Shown here one piece after another: positions 12,601 through 27,600 of a DNA stretch of 64,000 nucleotides. The translations under genes were made by a program, and so were the position numbers. Location of the stretch: assembly GCF_932526225.1 (NCBI RefSeq), contig NC_064035.1, positions 13,896,566 through 13,960,565 of the forward strand, read 5' to 3'. Below the pieces are notes generated by a model. That model had not been told where the DNA came from, searched no databases, and saw only the letters and a program-made list of their open reading frames with translations. This stretch comes from Nematostella vectensis. Lineage: Eukaryota; Cnidaria; Anthozoa; Actiniaria; Edwardsiidae. Position 1 is the first letter of the stretch; every line of letters begins with the position of its first letter.

Positions 12601-15600
12601 TTTCCCCCCCTGCCCTGCGTCCATTTTTGCGCTGGCCCCCAGGAACCACGCGGCTTAAAATACAAGATGGCGCCCGATCACCGAACGGAGAGGGTTTTAG
12701 CGATGTTAACACCGAGTACGAGCATGCAAATCCACAAAACGATATACATACAATGTTTTATACTTTGTACATTATCCCTTTTTATACAGAGGAGAGATGT
12801 CAGACTCTAAAATAATGATGAATGAATTTTCCAGAATTAAAGATTGTTTTTGTTAATTTTGGTCGAAAACAATGTTTACAATGAAAGGGGGGCTCTGAAA
12901 AGTAAAAATCATATATATCATATAAAAATCACATATATCATCTCGGAACCAGATAATCATACTCAACAATTAAGCCAAAACAATAGTTTTGGATGATGTA
13001 CCTGTTGTCGGACTGACCGGCGCAGAGGGGTTGTATTCTGTAAGTACAAAAAGGACATTGCTATCGTAAAACATATTGAGGACTCTCTATACAGACGTGT
13101 ACACACACATCCCTCCTCTCACTATACAGTAGCGTTCACACGCACCTTCTCTCACTAATATAGTCGCGTTCACACACACACACCCCTCCTCTCACTATAC
13201 AGTAGCGTTCACACACATCTTCTATCACTAATCCAGTCGCGTTCACACGCACCCCTCCTCTTACTATACATTCGCGTACACACACACCCCTCCTCTCACT
13301 ATACAGTCGCGTACACACGCACCTTCTCTCTCACTAATACAGTTGTGTTCACACACACCTCCTCTCTTACTAATACAGTCGCGTTCACACACACACCTTC
13401 TCTCACTAGAACAGTTGTGTTCACACACACACACCTTCTCTCACTAATACAGTTGTGTTCACACACACACACCTTCTCTCACTTATACAGTCGCGTACAC
13501 AGACACCTTCTCTCACTTATACAGTCGCGTTCACACACACCTTCCCTCACTAATACAGTCGCGTTCACACACACCTTCTCTCACTTATACAGTCGTGCTC
13601 ACACACACCTCCTCTCACTAATGCAGTCGTGCCTGTCTTCGTAGTACGTATCCCCTCCCGTCGCTAGTTTTGTAACCTAATCCCCCTACCTTTATCTCGC
13701 TTGCAGATATAGGCCATGTTTGTGTAGCAGGAGATGTCGTTCCATCGTCCCATGGCACTCGTTTGGTGGTAGGTATGGGCACAATCTTCGCTGTTGATCC
13801 AATTGTCCGGTTGGTAATTCCACCAGTTGGTGAACCGGACAGGAGATCCGTCTGACCATTCCCACGCGCTCTCGATTGTCTTGTCATGAAAACCTTGTAG
13901 CATCAAAAATAAATTTTCAAGCTGAACAATAAATAATAAGAGATAAATGGTGCACGTTTATCGAATTCGAAAGCACACATTCTCAAGTCTCTTCGCTTGC
14001 AGGGATCAATAGTCAAGAATTCTCCGCATAGAAGAGGGTCCAGAGATACATGCAAATTATCTCATCATACAAATGGCTTACCTATCCACGCAAATGTACT
14101 GAGACCAAAGAATCCAACTTCTAGTGTGATGTGCGCTTGTTCAACTGGGGAGAGGATGCTGACCAGTTCTCCGCCGCGATTCTGGCACATCAGACGCGCC
14201 GATTGCCAATTCCGTTTGTCGCTATTGAATTGGTAACAGTATTGCCCGTATTCCTTCCAACCAGTGCGGCACACACCAAACTCTGATAGCAAAGCACACG
14301 ACATATTGCAGCTCTAGATTATTGCTAAGTAGTTTCATAGCAGGACAGATTACAAGTGCAATTATTGACATCAAGGACGGTAAACCCCTTCATCCTGTTC
14401 ACCCATCTGTGTACGCGCCTAAGGTGATGATTTACCCTTATCTTTTGTGTTTCAAAATCTGAATTTCCAGGATAAGCTTTGTGTAAATTTTAACTCCACA
14501 CTTGCAGCTGATCAACACAAAATGCAATCATTGGCAATATCTTAGATGGGGGTACAAAGATTCTAATCACTTGGTTTCCTAGTGTATAGCGCGTCAGCCT
14601 TCACCGCTGTGTGCTCCACTTCACCAAAGTGGATTGAAGGGACGTGAAAGAACCACTGAGGACGCAATAAACCCTCTGGCTCGACAGAGCAAAAACTGGC
14701 ATGAAATTTTCTAACTCTCAATATATAAGCTCAAGATTCCGCATACACTTTTTGATATGTTGGTTTACATAACATAAGGAACCTCTATGCAAAAACTCAA
14801 GCTTACCAAAGGTAACCATAACTTATTTTGGGAAAACTTGCCATTTTTTTGTTCTGTCCTCTGGCAATCTTTTGTCTTCCGTACCAGTGTAACTGGTGTA
14901 AGTTACATAGCTATAGCATTGTGTGAGAGTGCATTGGGAGTGCGGATTGTTGTACCGGAAATGAAGATCGCAGAGACTTCCTGGCTGGAGAGTACCCGGT
15001 TCCAGATCCCCAGCCCGCGCATGTAGAAGGATCCAGGAAGTTTTGCGCGTCCCTGGCTGCCGATGGTGAGGGGAAACGAGTTGGTCGTGTGGGGCGGGGT
15101 CTGTATTATTCCAGCCTTGAGGTTGACTCTGGAGAAAAACGGAAACAGATTAGGTACATTTTGCAGTCATACATATACAATGGTATTTAGCACAGATAAT
15201 CGGTGTATAATATCTTATTCATTATGTCCAAGGGGCAAAACTTATTGACAGAGCAGAAAAACGCAACGCACTAGTTTTAGAAATCCAAGGTTAAACCAGC
15301 CTTTATCTTTTTGGCAGGATTTTATCGACAAATTTCACACTTTCGGAATATGAAAGAAAACTTAAGCAAAAATAATGCTAATTACGATTTTCAGTTATAA
15401 TTCCTAATAGGCAAATAACCTTCAAATAAACATATACTTTATACACTATGCTTTAAGCTGTGCACGTTTTGATAACATTGATGGAAGTCAGCCTTTAGAA
15501 GTCGAACGACTCAACAGTTCATCTACCGGAGGACACGCATTCTTTTTTAGCTCTTTCGGACTTCATAGTAACACAACTTTCGGCGCTGGTTATATCATGA

Positions 15601-18600
15601 AGCATTTTATGTGCAGGACCCACTCTCTGACAGTTCTAGACTCAAACCTGCAACGCACATATCGCACTATTCTTTAGAATGCGGAGTATACCAGCCCTTA
15701 TATTGCTTGCTTCGTTTATCTTATTAATTGTCTACGGGCGTGTCGTGTTTTGCGTCTTTGGTCGTTTGTCAATCCAAAAACTTACTTCATTACGCCGTCT
15801 ATGTAAAGCTGAAGTCCTGTGCCCGCCTGCCAAGTGAACGCCACGTGATGCCACACTGCCGGGCTGATAGATGCCCGTACCGTCCATTTAAGTCTCGTTG
15901 TGAAGACTGTGACGACGATCTGTCTAGATTCGAGATACACCGCAAACCCGCGGGATGTCTGAAGCTGCGGGTCGCCAATAGAGTCCACTAAAAACACTCG
16001 CGACCACCTGGCAATCAAAGAGTGATCAGGAGGTTTGCGTGACAGTGCAGCCATTCTGTTGTTCTAGAATGTGTTTACTGTACAGGTAGGTCTTTAGGTA
16101 CAGCTTGTGTGAAACTGGGTGTTAGTACAAAGTGCATGCATTGTCCCTAGGTACAGCTTGTGTCGTGCAGTGTGTTGGTGCATGGCTCACTGTGCAGATG
16201 GTCCCTAGGTACAGCTTGTGTGGTACAGTGTGTTAGTGCATGGCTCACTGTGCAGGTGGTCCCTAGGTACAGCTTGTGTCGTGCAGTATGTTGGTGCATG
16301 GCTCACTGTGCAGGTGGTCCCTAGGTACAGCTTGTGTGGTGCAGTGTGTTGGTGCACGGCTCACTGTGCAGGTGGTCCCTAGGTACAGCTTGTGTGGTGC
16401 AGTGTGTTGGTGCATGGCTCACTGTGCAGGTGGTCCCTATGTACAGCTTGTGTGGCGTAGTGTGTTAGTACATGGCTCACTGTGCAGGTGGTCCCTTGGT
16501 ACAGCTTGTGTGGTGCTGTGTGTTGGTGCACGGCTCACTGTGCAGGTGGTCCATGAGTACAGCTTGTGTGATGTAGTTTGTAGTGCATGGTTCACTGTGC
16601 AGGTGGTCCCTAGGTACAGCTTGTGTGGTGCAGTGTGTTGGTGCATGGCTCACTGTGCAGGTGGTCCCTAGGTACAGCTTGTGTGGTGCAGTGTGTTGGT
16701 GCACGGCTCACTGTGCAGGTGGTCCCTAGGTACAGCTTGTGTCGTGCAGTGTGTTGGTGCATGGCTCACTGTGCAGGTGGTCCCTAGGTACAGCTTGTGT
16801 GGTGCAGTGTGTTAGTGCATGGCTCACTGTGCAGGTGGTCCCTAGGTACAGCTTGTGTGGTGCAGTGTGTTAGTGCATGGCTCACTGTGCAGGTGGTCCA
16901 TGAGTACAGCTTGTGTGATGTAGTTTGTAGTGCATGGCTCACTGTGCAGGTGGTCCATGAGCACAGCTTGTGTGATGTAGTTTGTAGTGCATGGCTTACT
17001 GTGCAGGTGGTCCCTAGGTACAGCTTGTGTGATGCAGTGTGTTAGTGCATGGCTCACTGTGCAGGTGGTCCCTAGGTACAGCTTGTGTGGTGCAGTGTGT
17101 TAGTGCATGGCTCACTGTGCAGGTGGTCCCTAGGTACAGCTTGTGTCGTGCAGTGTGTTGGTGCATGGCTCACTGTGCAGGTGGTCCCTAGGTACAGCTT
17201 GTGTGGTGCAGTGTGTTAGTGCATGGCTCACTGTGCAGGTGGTCCCTAGGTACAGCTTGTGTCGTGCAGTGTGTTGGTGCATGGCTCACTGTGCAGGTGG
17301 TCCTTAGGTACAGCTTGTGTGGTGCAGTGTGTTAGTGCATGGCTCACTGTGCAGGTAGTCCCTAGGTACAGCTTGTGTGGTGCAGTGTGTTAGTGCATGG
17401 CTCACTGTGCAGGTGGTCCATGAGTACAGCTTGTGTGATGTAGTTTGTAGTGCATGGCTCACTGTGCAGGTGGTCCCTAGGTACAGCTTGTGTGGTGCAG
17501 TGTGTTAGTGCATGGCTCACTGTGCAGGTGGTCCCTAGGTACAGCTTGTGTGGTGCAGTGTGTTAGTGCATGGCTCACTGCGCAGGTGGTCCATGAGTAC
17601 AGCTTGTGTGATGTAGTTTGTAGTGCATGGCTCACTGTGCAGGTGGTCCATGAGTACAGCTTGTGTGATGTAGTTTGTAGTGCATGGCTCACTGTGCAGG
17701 TGGTCCCTAGGTACAGCTTGTGTGGTGCAGTGTGTTGGTGCATGGCTCACTGTGCAGGTGGTCCCTAGGTACAGCTTGTGTGGTGCAGTGTGTTGGTGCA
17801 TGGCTCACTGTGCAGGTGGTCCCTAGGTACAGCTTGTGTGGTGCAGTGTGTTAGTGCATGGCTCACTGTGCAGATGGTCCCTAGGTACAGCTCATGTGGT
17901 GTTAGTGCTAGTGCGTCTCACTGTTCAGGTCTCAAAATACATATCGCTTTTGCAAGTGTGCTAGTTTATGCGTGCAAGCGTGCATGTATTCCCTAGATGG
18001 CTATGTGTTTACATCTTCCGCTAGTGGGTAAATAACACCTGGTGAAGCGTGATTAATGCCATCAATCACCTCAAGGTTTGTGTGTCAAGTCGAATCGTGA
18101 ACACCATGCTAAGTCCAGTATTACACAAGTCGGCATCGCTGATACACTGACCGGGGTATTCACCAGCTTGCAAGTATGACGAGAAAGACTGGAATTGTAG
18201 CGCACCTGAGTCGACAAAAAAAAAACAGGGAAAAATACAGCGAACTCATCCAGGGTTAACTAAATGAAGCTTGTTCGAATGCGCCTAAGGATACAAATTG
18301 TTGAGTTCATTCTTTGTGGGTTATTTTTCGATACAACACTAATCCAGGGTAAAAAAGAACATAAACGTAGAACGGGGCATTTGAATTTCAATGAATGGAA
18401 ATATTTAAAAAAGAGAAAGAAGATTATTTTTAAGGCGAAAGAGGACTGAATTATCACATTTTGTATATCCTTCGCCTAATATCCTTAGCCTACTCATTAG
18501 ATCACGCTCTTTTATTAGGGAAAATCGGGTGACTTGGGGCTAGTCTAGACACAAAAGATACCAAAACAGGTGTGTCCTTACAATATCCCAAAAAGCAAAG

Positions 18601-21600
18601 CTGACATTGTTGTATAAAGTGAAAACGTTATCTAACCCCTGCATACTTTACTGTTTCTTTTTTGACAATTAAACTTGAAGTAAAAAAATGTTGGATACAT
18701 TTTACACTGTAGTTAAATACAAAATGGGCTTTTAAAAATGTTGAGTTCAGCATTGATTGTTATTGTTAAATTCAGCAGGCATCATGACTAGTGACTGCTA
18801 CTGTTCGGTGTATATGATAAAAAGATAAGAGTCAATTAAGAACCTAAACAGCCTTGTACCCGTATTGATGAGAACCCTGACTCGTTCCCAGTCTGACTCG
18901 TTCCAGGCGTGATCGTGTGCGGAGAAAGAAAAGAAGACGGCGCGCAAAAGTTCACGGACAGTGAGAAGCAAGACAATGCAAACGCAATGCATGCTGGACC
19001 GTCACGAGAGATCGAGTCTAACGGGTCCGCCTTCCCGTGGTCCTTTGCGCGCGTGTTTTTTTTTAACAGAGCCGAGACTGGGTACGAGGCAGATGAGAGC
19101 CTACTCAGCTTGATCTTGAAAATCTAACTTTTTATACACGTTTTTTTTTTACTGTATTTAGTGGTTTAATCTTGAACAAATATCCCGGAGAGTTCACCTA
19201 GCGGGTATACATACTTTTCCCATTTTGCTTCTCGCTTGCGTTGACGACATTGCCAATGACTGAAGCCACCGTTGATCCAAGAACGCGTGAGTTGATGACG
19301 TCATCCAGGGGCCAGTACATGTCTGTGGTACTAAGCCAATCTGATAGAAGGGTGTTAAAATAGAAACACAAGGGTTAGCTATGCGAAAATAAGGCCAAAC
19401 AATATGACAGGTGCAATCACCCAATAAAATTTGGTGCTATTTCGCTTTGCTTATGCCTGGTGCACACTAGTGACATAACGATATAGGCGCGCGCACTCTT
19501 ATGTTTGTATGTTCAAGTGTGAATCACATAAAGACATAAGCCCGACATAACCACATAAGAGAAAAGTTTTTTCTTTTAAGTCCAGTCCAGTCGCCTATGT
19601 CGTTATGTCACGAGTGTACACCAAGCATAATGGTATTAAAATTTTCAAGGGTAGAGCTACACATGAAATAACTTGTTGAGGAGAATGACACTTCTATACT
19701 TTGAATGGGAAGCTTATTTTGGCGGCCACGTGGTGTGAAACTCATGCGCACCCCACATATAATAGCCGCGTGTCTGATTTCTAGATGTCGTTCACTTACT
19801 TGCAGTCATAGAGAACTTCTTCTGGGTCGTTGTTACTAAATAAAACGAAATAGATGAGTTGGTAAAGAAAATGCAGGGGTGCGGGTTAACACGATAACTA
19901 GCCATATACGAAGGGTCAAATACTCTACCCCAGAAATAGAAAACAGGTTCTTTTTTTGTGATTTTAAGATATCATCAAGAACATGAAAGCAAACACTGAG
20001 AATTAAAATAGACAAAAAAACAATAAAATGGATAGTAAAGTGACGTTAGATAAAGAAAAGGTACTCAAACCCAGTTTTCTCTTGCAGATGAACGGCTTAA
20101 ATTCTCCGCAGTCCACATCTCTCCACGCGGCGCGACTGGGAACGAGCTCCACACAAGATTTTGTATCTATGAAAGGGAAAAAAAAGGAATGAGATGAGGA
20201 TGATCGGGTAATATGGGGCTCGAGTTACAGATAGTTCGAGTTAGATGGAATTCTTGTTACCGAGGGCTCGAGTTAGAGGGAGCTCGAGTTACAGAGGGCT
20301 CGAGTTACCGAGTTATAAGGATTTAAATTGAAATTCTACTCTAGCCTAGTCCTTAACGCTCATTTCGGGTTTCCTGTGGTTTATGATGTGACGTCACGCA
20401 AAACTCACTGCTCATCTTAGCTCACTGCAAGTCGCAGAAAACCCGGAGAGTTCGTGGGGAGAGGTTATTCTACGATATTTAGGAGTTTACATACTTGTTG
20501 TGTCCTTCGGGTATCCTGCGTCCCATCTCGTTATCACGAATGGGCTCTGATCGCTCCAGCTGAAAAGACGATTGGATTCCCTGTCATTCAAACCAATCCA
20601 CAGAGACGCTGAAGAGCCTGCTAAGGGTTTGATTCGCTTCTCAATATAGGACTTCTCGTTGGCCGTGACGATGCTTAATAAATCGCCACCACGACCATTA
20701 CACACAGCTCGGGCATCTGAAAATAGAAACAGATAACATATATTTTCAAAAAGTTTCAGAACATCATAAGTTGTTATCAAAAATTGAAACCCAGAGAGTC
20801 ACACCTACCCATATCTTACGCATGTCTGTGTTGTACCCTTACCTACCCATATATTACACGTGTCTGTGTTGTACCCTTACCTATCAATATCTTACGCATG
20901 TCTGTGTTGTACCCTTACCTATCAATATCTTACGCATGTCTGTGTTGTACCCTTACCTATCAATATCTTACGCATGTCTGTGTTGTACCCTTACCTATCA
21001 ATATCTTACGCATGTCTGTGTTGTACCCTTACCTACCCATATATTACGCGTGTCCTGTGTTGTACCCTTACCTACTTATTTCTCACGTGTGTCTATGTTG
21101 TACCCTTACCTACCCATATATTAAGCGTGTCTATGTTGTACCCTTACCTATTTATTTCTCACGCGTGTCCTGTGTTGTTCCCTAACCTGCCCATATCTTA
21201 CGAGTCTCTATGTTTAAGTCTTACCTGCCCATATCTTGAGTGTGTCTGTGTTAAACTGGTAGCAAGTGTCGTCGGGTCCCTCCTCCCAACCAACGCCGCA
21301 TCTGACTGAATTCGCTGTTAAACATTTTAGAGGAGCAAATCAGGCTTTATACAGGAGTATATCAGATATATAATTCCACTTATCAGAGCTATATTTTATG
21401 GCGAAAAAGAATCTCCCATATCTGACCTTTTTTTTGCCATAAAGATCGTTGGATCGATAGAGTATTCCATTAGTTTTGATTTTTCTAAAGCAGCGCGATA
21501 TACCTTCGAACAAAATGTTTTCTTATGAGAGAGCTCGAGAGTAAGTCGCATTTTTATCCGTAGGCGAAACTACTCTTATAGACCTGGGCGATACAACAAC

Positions 21601-24600
21601 GTGGGCGAAACCACCTGTTACCATAGTGAACGAGTATATCAGGCGCTATACAGGAGTAATACCACACCCTGCACCCCCCCCCCACCCCCACCCCCTGGGT
21701 ATGCACCTGCTTATCTATTACTTAATTCATTCTACTGTCACGAAATGAACTGAGTGTCTAGGGCCCGCCCTTCTTCCCCTGCCCCCCTTGTTGTTGATAT
21801 GTCTTACCCTGAGATGCGCACCCATAAAGCTCGGTTCTAATGCAAATGTTATTGCTCCATGTTAGAGGGAATATTCTGATAAAGCGCGCATTGAATGGCT
21901 CCGCCAACATAATGTTCGCTACGTTGTTGGCATTTGAATTGCCTTGTAGGGTCTGCAAAAAACAAAAATACATGATAAGAAAGCTTAGAAGAAAAGATGA
22001 AGGGGCACAGGATATGATTAGATATTTTGCGACTAAAAACGTTATCTCGTATGTTAGCGTTTTCCGATTTATGTATTTTTTTCTCTTTCCCAAGAACTTT
22101 GTTTCTACTTTGTAGACCCACTGTTGAAAGAATGCGAATTTCTCCACGAATCTAAGCTTGAGGATCCAGAAACGTTTTATTCTTTTCGCTTGCGTAAAAA
22201 TCAACCCTCCCCTGCGGTAACGAGTTAAGGGAAACCCCCACAAAAAACGCTGGATGCCCGGACATGAGAACCACTGCACGTGTCTTCGAGAGTCTTTGCA
22301 ACCACGCTGCACAAGATACGGGCCGACAATGCATGACAACAGTTCCTTTATTTCTATATTTTCGCTAAAATTGATTTCAGCTAACAACTATGCTCTCTGA
22401 ATCCTAAGAGATAGCTTAGAGTCTCCCAAAAGAAGGACTCAAATAAAAGTACAAAACGTTGGCGTATTTTGCAACTGTGTTTTTTTTTCTTTAACAGTCG
22501 CTCTATAGAATGTAGCACGCCCCCTTACCCTGTAGCTCATAGATGCGTTAGCCCCGTACGGAATGTAGTTCAAACCATCGTTGGAAAATCTTAAGTAGAA
22601 CGTTCTGACAAAGTCGTTGGATTTAGGTCTTCCCTGGAGGGCAATGTGCTTGACTAGCCGTACAACGCCAAGGTCGATCTGAAGGTATTGGTACTAGAAG
22701 AAATTCAATAGATAAGGAATTATTTTAGGAATAACAAATAAAGAAAACGTACAGGGGCGGTGAAGTGGTCTAAAAAGTGTGTGTGTCGGGGGGGGGGGGG
22801 GGGGGGGGGTATCAATTTGACATAGAGTACCGGTAAATATAAATAATATCCGGCAAACAGTTTTAAAAATGCATAATATCGTCTTTTATCAAGGAACCGA
22901 TTTATACATGTGATATTTGATACATATTTAGCACAATGCAAAACCCGGTGTTTATGTAAAACACACTTCCGCTAAGAAAAGTGGGGACACTGCATTTAAA
23001 AAGAGGGGGATGGGGCGAGTGCCCGAGGAAGCACGGAGCCAATAACAATTTTAGAGCAATACCCTTCTGTTGACATTTGCACACCAGGCTCCTGCGTTTC
23101 CGTCTGCCGGTAGGAGATTGAGACGGGCCTGGGACGGGTCCGCACTGGGTTTAGAGCTGGAGGCTGTTATCTGCGAATCGTCGATCATATTGTTCTGCAT
23201 TCCGAACGGAGAGTCACACTGGTCACGTCCTGAGAATTTTAATGATAATTTTAATGTCACTGAGGTATTAGCATTTTTCGTGGCTTCATTCAACGAAGAA
23301 TGCTACTGATAAATTTACAGTACGATGCACGCTACTGTGGCGACCTTGTCAGTGTGATAAATTGTCTTGGTGGCCACGATATCGCGCGTCGCACTATAAC
23401 ACTTTGCTTTGGTGGCCTCGGTAGCGCGCGTCGCACTATAACACTTTGTCTTGGTGGCCACGGTATCGCGCTGTTTTCGAGTGTACAAATCGATATATCC
23501 AAAAAGGTGAATGTTTCTTCAGGGTTCAGCGGATTTTTTTTTTTACGAAAAGGCGAAAGAATTTACAGAACAACGTGGTGAAAAGCTGCGAAATTCGTCT
23601 CTCCAAATGAAAAGGAGCCGAGTCGAAAACCGCAAGAATTTCCAGCTATTAGTTTTTGAAAGGTATGAAAACCATCCCAATGCCGTCTTTGGTGTAGTTG
23701 TAAGTAATTCTGAAATGTGTAGATACGCTGTGAATATTAAAATTCCGTTTTGTCACACGTAGCCCAAGGCTACTGTCAGTGGTTTATAAAGGAATGTATG
23801 GGGGAGTTTACTGTAAGATAAATATGTTAGCGAAAAAAATACTTTTTCGTGAAAAATAAAACTTTAGACCTTGTAATACTGTGTTTAAGTCTCCCTTTAT
23901 TTCGCTTTTGCCGATAGAATGCCAGTAGTTCGAAACCCACAACGAATTGTATTTTTTTTAAGCTTACTTAAAAGAAAGTAAGAAAGAAAGCTAAGAAGCT
24001 AGTAAGAAAGCTAACAATACAATACGATACGATACATTTCAGTTCATTAGAACAACTAAACAACGAAAACTAGTATTTTCTTACACGATAGATACTAGAT
24101 AATACTCTAACTCAATTTTCAAAACCTTTTCTGATAATTAAACAATTCAAACATTAGAAAGAAAGAGCGAGAAATGAGATGAAAATCGTTAGGATTTCGA
24201 TGCGAAAGTTTTCAATTTTCACAATTCGTTGCGCGCGCTGTTGACAAATCACGCCGGTTTTGACGAGAATTCCAAGAGCGCGCGCTGTTTTACCGTGATT
24301 TGATCGATTCTGCACTGATACTGCACTGATTTCCCTTTTTTCTGCACTGAATTACCTGAAAACTGCACTGCTCTCATCCAATCAGAATCGAGTAATTTTC
24401 GCCATGTATACTATACAGTTATAAAGGAAGTAACTACTTTTCTCTCTATCCAGTCCATCAGTGCATCAGGGACTTCGTAATAGCGGAGTGCCTGAAGGCT
24501 AACAGCCAAATTTGTTGTTGCGCGACCTCGACGAATCCAAAATCCATGTCTTGTTTGGGAATAGCGCGTAGTTTGGTTTGATTGACTACGCGCTATTCCC

Positions 24601-27600
24601 AGACGAAGAAAGAAATTTTGGATTCTGGGAGGTCGCGCAACAACAAATTTGGCTATAACTTAACAATAACATCCTATTCCGGTATATTTTGATAACTTAA
24701 AAGTACTAAAGAATGTCACAGAACTATAAGGCATTTAAGGCATACTTTGGGAAGTGTTTGGAGTCAATTTTCTAAAACAACAGGGCCGAAAGAAATTCAT
24801 TGAGAAATCAAACACACAGCGCGCTCGTTTGAACACAGGTAGCCCAAGCTGTCTATTTGTGCCCATTGATCTTACATCGGTAAACATTGTACGAGAAACA
24901 AAAAAGTAAAAGACAAAAAAATACTTGTAGGAAAGAAGGCTGTAATTAATCATTGTGTTCATGTTTACTGGCCCTGTTAAACCGTCTTTAAAGGTTTTGA
25001 GGAATCCCGATTCAAACAATGTCCAGGACTGACCCCAAGGTAGAAAACTAATTTCGAGCATTCCTCACGGTTCGTCCATAAATCCACACTTCCTCCCGCT
25101 TGATCGAACTCAAATCACGGTGACATCCTCACAAATAGTTGGAGTTTAACTAGCCCAAACCTCAGGGCCACACGATTTTCCATTGCGGAGGAATTTGGAA
25201 GAATATTCGTCTTTTTGCTATCGCTAGAGCATTGCCAACAATGAATGGCAAACGGTGAAATTAGCCTCGTCTCGGCGAGCGCAAAAAAGAGATGTCCCTG
25301 CCGTGGGGGGGAGCGTCCGAATTTCCATAGCAAATTCGAAAACATCTCGGCTGGTGGTCAGGTGATTGAACACGAAAATGAAAAAATAATACGTACACAC
25401 GTATCTCCCGGCGGTAAAAAAAACTAGTTAAAAGAACCTTTTATACTCTTGACAAATCTTCGCAGCCGCGGGTACACCGCATGATTTTAAGATGACGCTT
25501 TAAAACGGTCAATAAACACGCAAAACGTAAGCATTACAACAACAGAATACATTTTCTTTTCAACAAGTAATTTTGTATTTTTCGTTTTTTTTTTTTTTTT
25601 TGGTATGTTTCTCGTACAACTGTACAATGTAACTGTAAGATCAATAGGAAAAAATAGAGATCTTGGGCTGCCTGTGGCTTGAATTATAATACTCCTTCAA
25701 ATCTAATACTCCTTCATTTTTGGTTTTAATATAAGAAAAGGCTAATAAACATACTATGTTAGTTTTCGGCCAAATTTTGAACTCTATTATAGCTTTTTGG
25801 CGTCTTTCTAAAGAGCTGTGGACTCAGTGAAGTCAAATGGCGAATAACGGCTTGCAAAAGGTAGACATACCTCGTCTTCGGCGACACAAATACGTTGTTT
25901 TCAAAGCGCAAGGAGTTGAAGACCACGTGCCATTTTGCGAGCCAGCCTCTAGCACCACACAGTCTTTGGAATCCGCCAACGTGCCACTTCCCGGCTCCCG
26001 CGGCGACCAGTTGGTATAGTCCACCTTAGTCCTGGTGAGAATGGAAGCAAACACGTCCCAATCACGGTGGAGGAGACTTATACCGCATTCACACCAGCAC
26101 TTAAACCAGTTTAAAGGTGGTTTAATTAAACTGGTTTAAATCTTAATCTCCGAGGAGTGGGCAGAACCAAGAACAAAACTGAATAGACTGTGTTACAAAG
26201 TGATCATTTGGCTAGTACAAATTCAACACAATGAGAAACTTGGCAAGTTATCAGGCAAAGGAAACCCTTGTTTAACTAAACATGGTTTTGGTGTGAATGC
26301 AGCATAAGTCAGCGGAGAAATGAGGGGTCAGCTAATCCCTTGTAGGTTAAGAATTAAAGACATTAATGGAAAATAATGTTGTCTGTCCCTACCAAAAACA
26401 AGAGGTCTGAACTCATCTTAGCGTATGAGTCTATAGGAGTGGGCGCATCGCCAGAACCGTGATAGAGAAACAAGTTCCAAAAGTCTTTTTAGATTGGTTA
26501 TGATATTATCTTCTTTGACTGCATCAGAGCGCTCTTTATTTTAGAATCTTAAAATATGGAGGCATTTTATTTACCTGTCGCTCCAGACAAATACTCCCTC
26601 GGTTGCGATATCATTAAATCCTATCCACACGTTCCTGGCTCCAAAATCAGTCAGCTGGCTCAAGATGGCGTTCTGCTCGTCGATTGTACGCACACTTGCC
26701 AGGTCGGCACCGCTATTGAGTCTACAGGAATCCTGAGCCTGGCTCCACGTTAGCTCCTGGGCAGGATGGGTGTTGAACTCAAAGCACGAGTCTCCGATAG
26801 TAACCCAGTTGACGGGGCAGAGATTTTCGCCTGTGGTATTTTCAAGGTTTAAAATGTTATTAGTTTTAGTTACAACCGCAAACACCACAATCACATGCGC
26901 AAGTAGCCTATGTTGCTGTTAGCACTAATTTCGCCGATCACTAGCAATTAGGAAGTACCTAGACTAGGAGACCGCGAAATTGGCACGCAACTCCCTTTTT
27001 CCGTTTAAAACAAGTAAACTTAGTTAGCTAACAACCGATTTTGGCATATTGATGAAAGTCTAAAAGATGCAGTGTTATTATAATTTAGAGACCTGAGAGA
27101 AAATAATTGACTGTTTGAAGAACAAGGAAATCCATTTTGTGAATCCAACCTCGCACAAAGAACAGGAATACTTTTTTACCTCTCCCTTTCTGTACGCGCC
27201 TCGATTTAAACACAATGAATAAACCGTATTTCAAATGCCACTACATTTGCTGTATTTTAAATGCATTTGATAGTAACCGTGATATTATGTCTTACCGAAT
27301 GGCTTCTCGCAAATGAAATTTCTGAATTGTTCGCAGAAGTTATCATTCCAGTAACCCGCGTAGTATCCTGCTATCATTTCCACGCAGTCCTCCTTGCCGC
27401 TGTGGTCATTAGGCTCCCCTCTAAACCAGTTGGTGTAGTTGACAAGTGTCCCATCCCCCTCCCATACGAAATGACCTTCTGCCGCCTCGTCCGTTGCTCC
27501 AATCCACATGGACTGCGAAAAGACAAGGAGGAAAATAAATCACTTCCCTGCCCTTCCCATAATGCCGAGAGCTAAGCAAGAACTGCACAATTTTATCCTT

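Noticed and set aside
14560-14700. tRNA gene candidate (TAGTGTATAGCGCGTCAGC)
   Set aside because: An A-box-like string only; no B box at the right distance and no cloverleaf.
16276-17996. Cys/Trp-rich repeat ORFs on plus and His/Thr-rich ORFs on minus
   Set aside because: They are reading frames across the 58 bp intronic minisatellite and break whenever unit length varies.
24240-24425. Repeat family with TGCACTGA motifs
   Set aside because: Three to four TGCACTGA copies and short inverted segments, but no clear ends or unit; insufficient to call an element.
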